Origin: Pyxicephalus adspersus
Lineage: Eukaryota > Chordata > Amphibia > Anura > Pyxicephalidae
Assembly: GCF_032062135.1 (NCBI RefSeq)
Contig: NC_092859.1
Span: forward strand, 44,224,468-44,288,467
Direction of reading: 5' to 3'
Length of the DNA: 64,000 bases
The notes under the pieces are model-generated. The model was given only the letters and a program-made list of their open reading frames with translations. It did no database searches and was not told the origin of the DNA. Of the stretch, positions 1 through 12,062 are shown piece after piece (positions within the stretch are counted from its first letter, which is position 1; every line of letters starts with the position of its first letter). A program made the translations under genes and the position numbers.

Positions 1-1228
1 GAGGCTGTGTGGGGGACCAGGGTTGGGTGAGATGTCACCAGAGAGTATTAGTAAAGTAAAAAGGTGCAGGAGCACAGACAGAGAAATAAAGAGAGTGAAG
101 GAGCAGAGAGACAATGAGTTATCAGACTGGAGAGTGCAGGGAGATGTGCCAACAAAGAGAGAGCAGGATGAATAATACATTTTACAGATAATCGGGAACC
201 ACATGCGTACAATAAACAATAAACAATGTGGCAAACTGAAGTCCAAGAGAAGCAGTCCAATAATATGGGTTTAAGTGAGGCTTGTAAACTTGTTCCAGGA
301 GTGAAGGATGATGATTCAGTCGGAGATGGTTTGATGAAATACCAGCTTAGAATGGTAGCAGCAGCAGAGGAGGATGTGCTGGAGTCCAGGTGGATAAATC
401 AGTCCAAAGGCAGGAGATAGGAGTTGTAGAGTAAAATAGTATGTCCAAATCTGTTCCAATTCCTGTGTCAATTCCCTGGATTAGTTCCCATTGCACTTAT
501 AATTTGGGCACTTGAGATTTGGGCACTTGACCAGGGTCCCAACGTGACCTTGCCTGTTGTTTAAATAGAAGTGCTTTGGGTTCTGATTATGGATGGACAA
601 GAAAATTCCAGCTCATTTGCAAATCATACACAATAAACATTTTCAGGAGCACTCAGAATCCCTTTTTATATAGGTACTGTCAGTGCAGACATGGCTTTAT
701 TGCTCGTACATGCCTTTAATATCAGGAAATACTTTATCCATACTGCTTCTTAATCCTCCATGTCTAATTATTGTCCATCACCAATTCTGAAAAAAACATG
801 GTAATGTTGTGGTAATAACTTTAGTGAACCCATCAGCACTCCTGAGACAAAATTTTATATAGTCTCGACTGCTCCTTACATACAACAAAAAGGTGTCTGC
901 AAATGTTTCTGTGCTACTAGTGTCATGTTTTAATCAACCATATATCTTTCTATACTGCAAGGTTCTTAATCTAAACTTCACAGTAAATCCTGAAAGAGTG
1001 AAAAAACTAAATATAGTAAACAGCCATTACCATTATTTTAATCCACATCCATGTAACACTGCATGTGATAAATATATATTAATTATAATCAGATATATAT
1101 ATATATATATATATATGTTAAATATAGGTGGGTTGTTACATTGATTACAAAAGCTGTTAATTGTTTTGATTATATTTAGTTTCTTCACTGTTTAAATATT
1201 TAGGACTTAATCATGTAAGGAGTGTACA
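1..1228. other. Unassigned AT-rich sequence
   Basis: No gene or recognisable element was found. The first 420 bases are purine-rich on the plus strand and look like the body of an old interspersed repeat, but I cannot name the family. Short open frames here lack coding character. A (TA)12 microsatellite lies at 1093-1116. Confidence 0.5.
1093..1116. repeat. (TA)12 microsatellite
   Basis: Uninterrupted AT dinucleotide run, directly visible. Confidence 0.95.
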
Positions 1229-1791
1229 TTAACCTCCCTGGCGGTCTAATTTTGTCCGTATTTTTATGTAAAAAACGGTACATTGTAATTGTGGAAATTT
1301 TAATATTTGAGGAATAATTCCTGTGTATGATAAAGTTTGAAACACAAATCATAAATGATAATATATTAAAAATAATTATAAATAAGTTTTATAAATGAAA
1401 TTTAGGAAAATAAACTTTATAAATTTTGTTTTTTTTTTTGTCCAAACAAGGGTACAACATTAGAATAAACTTTTGGATTTATTATTTATTAGTTGGATTT
1501 ATTTTTTTTATAACTTTATCACTCTGATCAATGTTTTAAAAGCAGAATACAATGTAATCTGCTTTTAAATTTCCCGCCAAGCCATGCCTCCCTAGTGTAC
1601 TGATGCTGCTCGCATCACATTGATCATTACAGGGATGTGATGCAGCAGCTGGCCAGGGATTTTTGGAGGATGATGCTGAAACGAGGGGAGCAGGTAGGAT
1701 TTTTTTCCTACCCAGAGTGTGGCTCGGGGTTACCGTTTTTGGTATGTAAAATTCAACCAGTCACACTCGGGGATACCACCAAGGCAGTTAA
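1229..1791 (+). mobile_element. piggyBac-type MITE (TTAA target)
   Basis: The element is bounded by TTAA at 1229-1232 and 1788-1791, the target-site duplication used by piggyBac transposases. The left terminus reads CCTCCCTGGCGGT. The right terminus, read inward on the minus strand, is CTGCCTTGGTGGT, matching 9 of 13 positions. It has no coding capacity, so it would have depended on a transposase supplied elsewhere. A second, shorter copy in opposite orientation lies at 34923-35140 and shares the termini, the AAAACGGTACATTGT-like subterminal block and the motif with CGAGTGTGACTC. The superfamily assignment follows from the TTAA duplication; the frog-family identity is from memory. Confidence 0.8.
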
Positions 1792-2588
1792 CAGCTCCTA
1801 AGGCCCACTATATCATTTTCATTCACCACACCTCTATTCCCCTAGGTAACAAAAAATGGACATTTATCAATAAAGTCTACTTTCCTTACCTGAAAAAATA
1901 CTGTTGCATTCCAATTTCGCGCACATTTCCAATTTTGTAGTATTTTGCAATACTACAGATGCCAGCACTCATGCCCTTCTAGAGTCCTTGCCACTTGTCA
2001 CCACCAATTTGCCCTCATGCTCTGTTGCTTTCTAATTTTATACTTCTGCTTTTTGTTTTTTTTAGTTCCTTAATACTAAATGAGAACTTGATAGCAATAG
2101 TTTAGTATATGAAAAATTGCTATCCGCATCTCTGCATTTCCAATGTTGTTCATATAACTATATGAAAAGACTTTCTCCCCACCTTATTTTTTCCTTTGCA
2201 TCGATACACAATGAACTACCTAGGGCTAAATTCACACCTGTGGTGAGGTTGCAGTGTGTTTACCACTTCCTCATGCCAGAAGAACTGTTGCCTCTCAGGT
2301 AGACGCCCTGTAGTGAATGAATAGGGGAAACAGTGAGCGGAAACAGTGAGCGGTGTCAGTATAGTAAGTGTGTCAGTGAAATACCACAATCATATAACCA
2401 AATCAAACATCAAGAGTTCAAAATTAAAGGTTAACTAAAATTGGAATGTTAATCCAAGTAAGTACTCACTGCCATATGCAGACACATGTGGTGTCTATGT
2501 GTTGACATGTAATCAGAATTATTGTGCTTACATGATGCATGTATATTCCATTTAGATTTGCTCAGTACATCAAAATGTCACTGTCGTT
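1792..2588. other. Unassigned sequence
   Basis: AT-rich, with no gene and no recognisable repeat. There is a small tandem duplication of a GGAAACAGTGAGCGG unit near 2325-2353. Confidence 0.5.
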
Positions 2589-2770
2589 CCTGAGGAAGCA
2601 TTACGAAGCGCGTTGAATGAAGGTTACCCTTTCCTCTTCCCCTATCTTGATGGAAATGGTTTTGGAGAAGTATGTAACTACATTTGTGACATTGCTGTGC
2701 CATTCATGTGCTTTTGGGAAACTTTTATGACTTTTAAATATATAATAAAAATAATAATAATAATAATAAT
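2589..2770 (+). mobile_element. Penelope-like element 3' remnant
   Basis: A motif resembling the ribozyme-like block of Penelope pseudo-LTRs is present at 2589-2616: CCTGAGGAAGC, a short spacer, then GAAGCGCGTTG. It has GAAG where better copies at 36.3, 39.8 and 53.3 kb have GAAA. About 150 bases of non-coding sequence follow and run into an A-rich (AAT)n tract at 2751-2770. No coding remnant is attached. Family membership is inferred from the motif and its resemblance to the 36-40 kb element. Confidence 0.45.
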
Positions 2771-4037
2771 TAATAAATATAATAAAAAAATAAAGTAAAA
2801 AACATATAATAAAATCTTTTGAGATTTATTGATATAGCCTTTGAAAGTTTCGCTTTCCAAATCTTTTTTCTCCAAAAGTATTTCCTATGTTGAACTTTGG
2901 GATGTGGCTGTTTCTGATTTACTATTACTAGGGGGGCTTCTTTCTTTTTACTGCATAACATGTGCAGACTTTAAGAATCAGCACTGCCATGTGACCGTTT
3001 GACCAACTAGCAAGGTGCCAGCCAAGGGGAGCCACATAGAATCATGGGATGTAGAGGCAAGTGAGAACCTGCCCCAATACCAACAGCTATATAGCAGTGC
3101 CTGGGATTTCTGACAGTGTTGCGAGCACTACATGAAGTGCTCCATACACGACGATAACTTTGATCTTCCTTTAAATATATTAGCAAACCTGATTAGACTT
3201 GGCTGCAGGAAATTTTGACAATGTCCTAATTTAAAATATATAAAAATTATTAGATAGGTAATTTTAATATTTTTTTATTATAATTTATCATTATAGTTTA
3301 AAATTTCTCTATATTTTAGCACCACGAAATGTCTACACTGCTTAAAAATATACAGCTATATTTTATATCTTACCCACCCCAAATACCTATCTTCCTCCAA
3401 CCTAAATCGTTTTCTGCACAAGACAGGTATTTATTTCTTTTGCTTAACCAACACTGGTTTATATTTTTATTTTGGCTTGCATCTCCTTCGTCTCTCAAGT
3501 CAGCTCCCCCACCCCAGCAAGTACTCATTTTTCTCTAGATGTCATGTTTAAATAACTGATTCATGACATCTATTGTGTGCTGCAAAGTTTTACTTACAGT
3601 TTCCTCACCTAGAATGTTGAATAAAGAGCTGTAAATTACATGTAAAAAAAGGGGAAAAAAGCATTCACATTTTTACTAGCAGTGGGGGAGGTTGCATTTC
3701 TACTTCATCATATAATGTCTAATTTATAGGGCACCTCTTCTGGATAGAGCTCATAGATCAGCCTTTTGGTGTAGAAGAATGAAGCTTTTTAGAAGAGGCT
3801 AGAATGGGAGGCAAGAATTGTTAAGCTGTAATGTTCACAAGGGAGTAAATTGTTTAAGTGTTACAGCATGAAAGAGGACTAAACAAGGCACAGCTGCAAA
3901 GAAAGGTCTATGCGGCAGGTGGGAAGGGAACATTTCATTGATACATGCTTTTATAGCTTTTTTTTGTAAAGAGAAATGTCACTAATGCCTTTGCTGATCA
4001 ATCTTTTTATCAAAGACAAACTTGAAGTAAATGTACA

Positions 4038-4040
<3 letters not shown>
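2771..4040. other. Unassigned AT-rich sequence
   Basis: No coding region, RNA gene or element with clear ends. The stretch 2990-3130 is less AT-rich than its surroundings but has no recognisable identity. Confidence 0.5.

Positions 4041-4084
<44 letters not shown>
4041..4084. repeat. (TA)22 microsatellite
   Basis: Perfect 44-base TA run. Open frames crossing it on both strands are artefacts that translate as alternating Tyr and Ile. Confidence 0.97.
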
Positions 4085-4085
<1 letters not shown>

Positions 4086-5089
4086 CAGGAAATTGGGATA
4101 CCCAGAAACAGTCCGAGGGCAAGGTTTCACTTTGTGGCAAGGCTTGGCACTTTTATTCGGCACGGCAAAAATATTTTACGAAAAGGAGAAAATTCCACAG
4201 CTAGTCCATAGTATAAAGTAATTAAAATTAACCCTTAATAGGTTCCCCCTAAACAAACAGGCAAGACATGTACCTCAAAACCCTGAATATAAGTTTTCTC
4301 ACATTCATAAAGACCTGTGAACAGCTAAAACCAAGAGGGAGGTCTGGTGAACAGGTAAAATGTAAACTAAGCAATGTAGGCTTTTGTGCACCCAAAGTTC
4401 TACAAACCCTCGGGACTTTCAGGATGTAGAATAAAAGCCTTGAGCCTCTCACTATGAGTAGTTGAGAAACCTAGGTGACAAACGCAAACTTCCATCATTT
4501 CTTAATCCTATCCATATGTAGAGCCTGGATATATATAGTATATATACTATTATTTACTTTAAACTTTGCTATGTGGACTTAATTGTAGGTATCCCTTTAT
4601 ATGGGGCTATACTTTATATAGTGCTGAGTTGGGAAAAATAATTAGGTGTCCTAATTTTCAATTATATTAGACTATATGCATTTATACCATAGAATAGAAG
4701 TTTAAAGGGACATTTTAGAACATTTAAAATTATCATGTCTATTGAAAATCTTTTGACTTTATTACTGATTTTCTGCCTTCATGCTATATTTTAGGCTTTT
4801 ATTGTGGATAGTGCTACAGAAAGCAATGGTAACAGTTTAAAGGTAAACTTTGGGCAGATATTAAAAACATACATTAATTCAATTCTGTTGATTTATACAT
4901 CCCTTTTATTGCAAACAGTGAAGTAGCTGAGTTTGATTTGATATCAACCTTTTGCAGTCCCGGTACATTAGGGCAAGGCTCGTGGGAGGGGGAACAGCAA
5001 AAGAGCCAATCTGTTCTACTGCATAGCAAAGAGCATGCTGACAGGAGGAAAAAGAATAACAGAAAAATGGCCTGTTGCTTCCCTTTTCA
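4085..5089. other. Unassigned sequence
   Basis: 4085-4450 has moderate complexity and may be an old LTR or other repeat, but I see no ends. The rest is AT-rich and unassigned up to the hAT element at 5098. Confidence 0.5.
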
Positions 5090-5097
5090 CTGTCTAC

Positions 5098-5682
5098 CAG
5101 AGGCTGGAACTCGAGTCGCGTGACTTGGACCCGAGTCTGACTTAAGTCACCTAATAAACAACTTGCATTTCGACTCAGGGTTTTCCCCAGCGACTTGCAA
5201 CTCGACTCGGACTTTCTCTTCTGACAGCTGAATGGGGAAGGTAGGAAGGCAGTGAGGCTTTTCTTACTCAGCCCCCCCCCCCCCTCTTACAGCTGTAAGT
5301 GGAGAAAACTTAGAATGCAAGAAAGGGGGGGGGGTGGTGTTATGTTACAGAAGACTCATTGCCTTCCTCCTTGCTTTTCTTGCATTCTATGTTTTCCCCT
5401 CTGACAGCTGTAGGGGGTGGGGAGGAGGATGGTGTTACAGAAGCCTTACTGCCTTCCCCCCTACCCCCTTCAGCTGTCAGAGGAGAAATCCATGGACTTA
5501 AAATGCGATCGTGTGCTCAAGAACAGGATCAGAGCTCTGTTTCTATATGGGGGCAAATGGGGATAAATGATTTTACTTGGGACTCGAGTTGGAAGAATTC
5601 TTGGTGACTTGAAACTTGACTTAGTGTCAATGACTTTGGACTCCATTTGGACTTGATAGGTGATGACTTATTCCAAACTCTG
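5098..5682. mobile_element. hAT MITE with exact 8-bp TSD
   Basis: The element starts CAGAGGCTGGAACTCGAGTC and ends with the imperfect reverse complement (inward: CAGAGTTTGGAATAAGTCATC-like). It is flanked by the exact 8-bp duplication CTGTCTAC at 5090-5097 and 5683-5690. An 8-bp duplication plus CAGAGG termini is diagnostic of the hAT superfamily. The outer parts are rich in GACTTG/CAAGTC and CGAGTC motifs. The middle (5222-5490) holds repeated GACAGCTG-containing segments with C- and G-runs, including 13 Cs at 5272-5284. It is non-coding, hence non-autonomous. A shorter relative is at 47192-47370. Confidence 0.9.
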
Positions 5683-5690
5683 CTGTCTAC

Positions 5691-7322
5691 TGTCTACTTC
5701 TGATAGATTTGCAAGTGCTAGTGAACTGCAGCAAGGGTAAATATCTTGCCAGACAGTGCAGTGCTCTGTTTTAGAAATGTCTAACTCGAACTAGATAGGC
5801 AAAAAATTATTAAAAAAACGTATTTTATTTATATACTGGGCCGTTTGCTGGAAGTTTAACTTTAAAATGATATGTTTATTTGTGATTGAAGTTCTTCCTT
5901 ATTCTGATATAGATTAAAACATTTAACAGGACAAGCTGTGTGACCCACACCTAAGGTGATTGTGGTTATGCTGACTGGCTTCAATGCTTTGTCAAGTTCA
6001 TTATTATGCACATACCTCAAGTTCAGAACTAAACAGCACAGTGTGTTGAAGGGCTATTATCCCTGTTAATGGCATTAAATCATTCTTCTTCACCTTAAAT
6101 GAATAAGTTATTGCAGCAGTATAGCTTTTCCCAGCTGATAGTCATAAGCGTTATTTTTAAAGTATCCTGTTAATTATGCAGATAGAGTTGCTAAATGTAC
6201 TTTTAGTTCAGTTTAGCCACTTCATTTATGTTCCTGCAGAAGAAGTCATTATTTACTGGTTTAACCTACAATTTATGCAGATTTTAGGATATTGTTATTC
6301 ATATAGTGTTTCAACAGCTTTGCAGTGTTGAGATTATGGTGTAAAGAGGCATGGGAATGAAAGAGATCATTAATACATACATGATTCAGTGATCAAAGGT
6401 GAACTTAGTATGCTTAGTTCTTTTACAGGTAGACCTAGCTTGGCTGTGTAGTAATTCTGACACCTGTCAGAGGGTATGGTGTAGCTTGCTGTTTTCTGCT
6501 ACACCTGCTTATGTCATTTTCATAAAGCAACAAGCTTTTAAAGTGTACCATGTTACAGATAAAAACCTGGCACTTCAAAACTTGAAACTACCAAATGAGT
6601 CAATTTACTCAAATGAGTCAATCAGTTTGCCCATCTTTGTGTTTGTTTCAATGGCACTAAAAACATTCCAGATAGTTTAGCCATTAATGCAAATTGGTTT
6701 GTCCATCAATGTTTGTCTATCAAAGTGCGTTAGTCTTTACATGTCCATTTGTGCTTATTCAGGCTAGTAATTTCTGTCTTTGTGTATGCTATTATGTTAA
6801 TTATTGTCTGTCGGTGCTGAACATTCTGGCAGTCTATGGCTGCTTTATAGCTTTGCGTTTGTTTAAATTGAAAGATACCATACACACAGGTAAAGGAATA
6901 CATAGTTAGAACCTCTTTAGAATAGTGTGGTCCCCATAAGATTTAAAGGGAACTTTATTGCATTAAAGACTGTTCTAGAACCAGTCCAGGGAATGATGGT
7001 TGACTAAATTCTGTAAAAGAAGCAGTACCTGGAAGTATGATAGCAGCCATACACTTTTGGGTCTATGACAGTTCTTGGCAGTTTTGTAGAGATTCTGGTA
7101 CAATTTAAATAGGAGTTTAAATAGGAGTTTACAGAGCCCTCATTATGGAATATTTAGGAAAACTGGGTCAGGTTGGCCCTGCATTACCTGGGGCCTGGCT
7201 TGGCTAGGGGGCCTGCAGACTGGACCACTGAAGGAGATAATCTAGATACCAGTATCCAAGGATTTGGCTTCATCAGCGGGAAACTAAAGAATGGGACCCT
7301 GAAAAAAGGAACTCAAGACAGA
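5691..7322. other. Unassigned sequence
   Basis: No gene, RNA or bounded element. The first bases (TGTCTAC at 5691-5697) repeat the hAT target duplication once more. 7160-7320 is less AT-rich and might be a repeat fragment. Confidence 0.5.
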
Positions 7323-7562
7323 GGCCCTGATTTATTAAAGTTCTCCAAGGAGGAATACTGGAGAGGCTAGAGATAATACACTTTCATCTGTGAAACTGTG
7401 TAATCCAGCAAACCCGGAATGGATTTCCTAAAAGTCATTAGCTATTTGTTAGCAAATGTTTTCAATCCTGAACCAGATCCATTTCAGGTTTGCTGGATCA
7501 CCAAGCTTCACTGATGAAAGTGTATTCTCTCCAGCATTATAAAACTTTAATAAATCAGGACC
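7323..7562. mobile_element. Foldback (long-hairpin) MITE, copy 1
   Basis: The ends read GGCCCTGATTTATTAAAG and, inverted on the other side, GGTCCTGATTTATTAAAG. The two halves are near-complementary almost to the centre, so one strand could fold into a hairpin of roughly 110 base pairs. Paired landmarks are CACTTTCATC...CCAGCAAACC on the left and GGTTTGCTGGATCACC...GATGAAAGTG on the right. It is non-coding. Related copies lie at 18610-18764 (truncated) and 57571-57792. No target-site duplication is convincing, so the superfamily stays open. Confidence 0.8.
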
Positions 7563-8229
7563 AGAATATCAGTGCTGCTGAATTTGGGACTGGCATTCAC
7601 AGGAGCCATGTTTCACTATGAATTTATTAGTCAGCGAGAATTCTTAAGATCAGCTGTCAGTGCTGACTGGATGGCATGCATCTAGATGTGAAATGCTGGT
7701 ATCCTGATGCACTGCTACCCTAACCCTCTCTCCATAAGTGTTGAGTTACAATAAACTCTAAGATAGATGGATTCCACACACCTTTTTTGAGTATGGCTTA
7801 TCCTTGATAAGGTGAGTGTTACACACATATGTACAACATTTTGGAGGTTGTTGGTTACATTGGAAGATGATGATTACAGCAGAAATAACATTAGTTAGAA
7901 AAAACAAGGTACGGCTCACAGGTACACTAATAGCAAAATCAAGCTATTGGTGGTGGCCAGAGATCTGCTAACTTGGCAATCAACCAGAGAACCCCATGAT
8001 ATCATACCTTTTATTCTTCTATCCCCTATCTAGGTTTCAGATGACACTACTTCTAAATCAGTGAGGCTAATCATCTAACTAGTATAGCCATTTTTAGTAG
8101 CTCAAAAAAAACTGTCAACAATATGCCAATTTTAATGGTTTAAACAGTAGCAATTCAACTTTTTTATGCTTATACAAATGATACAATTATTTTTTTTATT
8201 TATTATATAGAGTTCGTAAAGTTTGTCTC
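7563..8229. other. Unassigned sequence
   Basis: No gene or recognisable element between the foldback MITE and the next MITE. Confidence 0.5.
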
Positions 8230-8237
8230 AGTCCAAT

Positions 8238-8434
8238 AAGGCTCAATTCAAACTTGCTGTTGAAAACCATGATGTTAGTTGCTTTCAGAGCCAGCAAGGT
8301 CACTTTCAGAAACTGCACCATAACTTACTGCAATGGTTCACAATTGCTCTCACTCATTTGAATGTGAGCAGTTGGAAGTGCAGTTGAGCCTGTGGTAGAA
8401 CATTATGGTCAATCACAAGTCTGAAATGGCCCTA
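8238..8434. mobile_element. Short hAT-like MITE
   Basis: The termini are AAGGCTCAATTCAAACTTG and, inverted, TAGGGCCATTTCAGACTTG. The flanks AGTCCAAT (8230-8237) and AGACCATT (8435-8442) match at 6 of 8 positions and could be a decayed 8-bp target duplication. The same terminal type (TAGGNCTGGTTCANAC) occurs at 42856-43130 and, less clearly, at 10724. No coding capacity. Confidence 0.55.
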
Positions 8435-8442
8435 AGACCATT

Positions 8443-9252
8443 TAATTAAACTGGTAAAAAAAATATGTGGTTTCTAATTCAATCATGCTCTTAATATGAT
8501 GGAATTTTTTACAGAAGTCATTTATAGAACACCTAACATTAACAGCCTATGTTGCCACAGTATACTTTTCACTTTATATATGTCTTTATATTAGCCCTTT
8601 GGGTGTGCTAGTTAAAATGCATTTTGTGGAATCCCTTTCCCATGGCATGGCACTGCAAAGTATAAAAAGCATTCTTTGTAACCAGCAGTATACCATTTTG
8701 ATTTTCTTGTGAGTCTACATTTGGATAGAACCGCCAATAAGACTACAAAGTCAGGCGGAAGGCCCCTTGAGAGCCTTTCAAACAAAAAATTAAATAGGCT
8801 TTCAATCAGGACCAGACAGTCTTGAATGTGTCTTCCTAAAACACTAGACCCCAAGCTTATCCAGCTTATCATTTCATTTAATTATTTTGAATAGAAAATA
8901 AAGGAGCGGGAGGGGATGGGGATAGGTTTGACAGAATGGAAATTGTGCCTGTATTTGGTTTAGTTGGCACTTGGATTACTGGTCGGATAAGCACTACTTA
9001 TTTAGTAATAAGTGAACTTGGGCATTACAGGAGAGCCTGAATGATTACTGTTTAGGATGAAGTTGTACTGACCCACATTTAAACAGCAACATTACTAGGG
9101 ATCCAACCTAATTCTATACCAGTTCATTCACAAAGGTGTAATTACATTGTGATCCTGTGTGTTATTAGGGGTTTTCTGTTTTATTTTTATATTTCTTTTT
9201 TTATAAAGAAACGGAACAGAAGAGTAAATGGGTATAGTGTTTTTGTCTTGTA
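8443..9252. other. Unassigned sequence
   Basis: AT-rich with no recognisable gene, RNA or bounded repeat. Confidence 0.5.
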
Positions 9253-9478
9253 TTTATATAGTACCAACATATAATGAAAAGCTTCATATATTCCACAGTA
9301 CAAGTCCATAGTCATATAAATAAATGTCCCTCAGAGGGGCTCACAATCTAATATCTTTACCACGGTCATATGTCACTAACACAGTACATAGCCAATTTTT
9401 GGGGGTCAAGTTAGTTGTCCTAACTGCATATTTTTAGGGTGTGGGAGGAATAAGGAATGCAGGAATGCAGGAAACCCT
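9253..9478. mobile_element. SINE-type fragment
   Basis: Contains the series TTTATATAGTACCAACATA, CAGAGGGGCTCACAATCTAA and GTGTGGGAGGAA, in the order I know from an abundant tRNA-derived frog/fish SINE in reverse orientation. The tRNA-like end with the B-box is missing here, so this is a truncated copy. A second fragment of the same family, keeping the CAGCGCTGTACAT block, is at 61934-62030. Family name not recalled. Confidence 0.6.
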
Positions 9479-10723
9479 ATAGGGGGGTAATTGTTTATTA
9501 AGGGGGAAAGGTGGGGTTGAACAAAGAAATATTGGGGATCTAAAAGTGCAAACATGTTTACTTGAAACTGGAATATGCTATAAATATACACTCACAGTTT
9601 CCAGGCCTCGGTAAATAACGCATGGTTTAGCACATACAGCTACTCTGCAGCACACACTTTTCTTTCTCAGAACTGTCATTTAAAGTGACAATTTTCCCAG
9701 GACTTGCTTATGCGGAGACATAAGCACTATTTTTAATTATCCCCAGATCGATCACACACTTTATAGAGTGCTTTGATCTTTTACATGTTCCTCCACATAA
9801 ATGGATGAGCCATGAGTGTGTCACCGGAAGCGGAGAATGGGGGGGGTTCTCATCTTGTAATGAAGTGTGTAAAATCCTAAGTTGTATTTTTTTCTTCTTC
9901 CTAACAAATGAAGCTTTAGTGTGTTTTTTCCTCGATCGTGAGGTACGTTGGCAGAATATAAAGCATCACACTGGGCAAAGTGGCAATAAAGAGGATGGAT
10001 ATTGGAGAAAGACACAAATGATTAAAGAACATTGATTAGAAAATGCAGGCAGGGGATGCTGACAAGCAGGTTGTGGATAAATTCAATGGTGGGGAAACAA
10101 GATACTGAAGGGTTCAGGTCTATAAAAGCTTATGTTAAACATGTTTGGTATTGAGAGGAAAAAGAGATGATGCAACACTGATCAATACTGAGGAAGAGCA
10201 TTAAATGAGAAAGTTAAAAAGAGAGTCAAAATACACAGAGAAATGTATCTTGTTCTAATATTTTATCATTTACACCTACTGTATATGTATTGTGAAGAGT
10301 GCCAGAACAATGCCTGAGCGTTTCAAAGTAATATCTACTTTTTTAAATGCAAATTCAGATATAAAACAGTGTAGGCAGAATAACTGCACGAACAGAGGAA
10401 CATATTGATTACACTGTAATCATTCTGTGACCAAAGTGGACTGATAGCAGTATAATGTTAAAGAGTTATGTTACATTTAATTGATTTTGCTTTCCTTTTT
10501 TTAATGCAGTCTGTGGCACCTCCAGAATATGCTCAAACTGAAGAATATAGAACAATGTTATTTGACAATTTGAAAAAAAGATTTTATTGACATTGACAGA
10601 TTGCTTGCAACTTACATTAACATACATTATGCTATGGCGTTCCTTTGCTGTCAAGTTCGTATAGGTGGGGCCAAAGTAATGGGGTACACTGTGTTGTGGA
10701 ATAAAACAGACACAAATTTTTCT
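9479..10723. other. Unassigned sequence with one exon-like segment
   Basis: No confirmed gene. At 10490-10590 a pyrimidine-rich tract and AATGCAG precede a 26-codon open frame (10510-10590), a pattern resembling a 3' splice site and short terminal exon; it has no support beyond that. 9690-9800 is of higher complexity than its surroundings. Confidence 0.4.
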
Positions 10724-10957
10724 TAAGTGCTGGTTAACACATGGCAGCGCACAGAAAAGTTTAGGAACTTATTATTGTAATATATCACAACACATGATAG
10801 TGTGTTACTGTGTTTTGCATTGCAATTCAACACATTCCCATCGGCAAATGTGTGTTAGAGTGCCAATCAGAATGAATGTCACTTGATCTTACCAATACAT
10901 GCGTCTGTGTGTTGCAGTGACACATGCATTTTCACACTGCGCAAATGTGAACCCATC
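10724..10957. mobile_element. Possible MITE of the GGTTNACAC type
   Basis: Left side TAAGTGCTGGTTAACACATGG and right side GCGCAAATGTGAACCCATC are roughly inverted with respect to each other and resemble the 8238 and 42856 elements. The interior is full of ACACAT/ATGTGT words. Boundaries are approximate and no target duplication is evident. Confidence 0.35.
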
Positions 10958-11667
10958 AATGTCAGGCTGTGTTACTTAACAGTGTTTTAACACAAACAAG
11001 ATTTTAAAAGAAAGGCTAAATCTTTTTATTTTCTCGTTATCTGGAGTGAATGTTGTTCCAGACTTCCTTCTATGCTGCTCATGTAACAAAAAACATCTAA
11101 AGGGTTATGTAAACTCTGGTCAAGGGATGTATCATATATTGGCTGCATCTTCTCTTTAGTAGAAGCCACATGATCAATTTTTAGGCTTTTGGTCACATGA
11201 CTAGAGCACCTCAGAAGTCGTCCCAGCCCCAAACAACTGCCCAGTCCCCTACCTTTCTATCCTTACTCAATGACTTAGATACTGACACCAACTTGGAAGT
11301 TAAATTGGCTGCAAGCAGACGCTTTATTTAAGTAAACTTTAAGCTAATTCACAAAAAAAACCTGTTACATTAAAATCTTTATACATCAAACTTTAATCAC
11401 CAAGACCCTTGTCCTCTTGGACCCCAACTGTAGCTCCCAAATTCCCAACCAGTGCCCTGCCACTGCACCCTGTACATCCAAATGGAGTGGGAGGGTGGGA
11501 AACTTTCTCAACTTTAAAAAAGGCTCCAGATTTTTCCACCCCCTGGGCCTTATACCCTTCCTTCCCTTTCACCCCACATTTCTCTGAGAAATCCCCTCTC
11601 TGACCTTCCCCAACCCCCTTTGTCACCCTAATTCTTTTCTTTCCTCACTCCTCCTCTTCCTATACTG
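10958..11667. other. Unassigned sequence with C/T-rich tract
   Basis: 11230-11660 is strongly pyrimidine-rich on the plus strand and contains GCTTTATTTAAGTAAAC followed by CCACCCCCTGGGCC. The composition and word order resemble 45450-46260 and the minus strand of 15600-16180, suggesting ends of one retroelement type, but I could not name it. Open frames here are low-complexity artefacts. Confidence 0.35.
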
Positions 11668-11777
11668 TTAACCCCAGCAGGCACAGGGGAAGCTTGGCTA
11701 GGAATGGTATCCCCTCCACCTATCATGTAGCCATTCCACCTATACCAAGCTTCCCCTGTGCCTGCTGGGGCTAATAG
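11668..11777. repeat. Perfect 26-bp inverted repeat (hairpin)
   Basis: Arms 11672-11697 and 11745-11770 are exact reverse complements (they begin CCCCAGCAGGCACAGGGG). The 47-base spacer has a further short inverted match, GGAATGG with CCATTCC, that would extend the stem after a bulge. This is probably a small foldback element. Perfect arms imply a young insertion, gene conversion or selection. Confidence 0.85.
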
Positions 11778-12062
11778 GAACTGCAAAAGGCATCTGCATC
11801 AGAATCATCACATCATCCTTGCCCAGCCACTCAAGATGGCCAAATTGCAGAAAAGGTTAGGTTTAGTTCCGGTTTAACAACATAATAGGCTGTATTCAAT
11901 GTATGTTTTTTAACAATTCACTTTTTATTTTAAACATACGCTGTTCAGCCATACTTAAAGATCACCTGCCTAATGTTGTCAAGGCCCCACTTGAGCCATG
12001 AAAACATCTTTGATGAATCAAGAATTGACCTACAAGACCTCTGACAGTGTCTTGTAGTATCT
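11778..12062. other. Unassigned, with a MITE end
   Basis: GTTTAGTTCCGGTTTAA near 11861-11877 is the right terminus of the frog repeat type that starts TTAAAGYGGAAC (see 21106, 31006). The rest is unassigned. Confidence 0.4.

Noticed and set aside
3951..4221. Open frames on both strands rich in Tyr-Ile pairs
   Set aside because: Produced by the (TA)22 microsatellite.
7570..7740. Possible continuation of the foldback element
   Set aside because: Symmetry ends cleanly at the inverted GGTCCTGATTTATT terminus at 7562.
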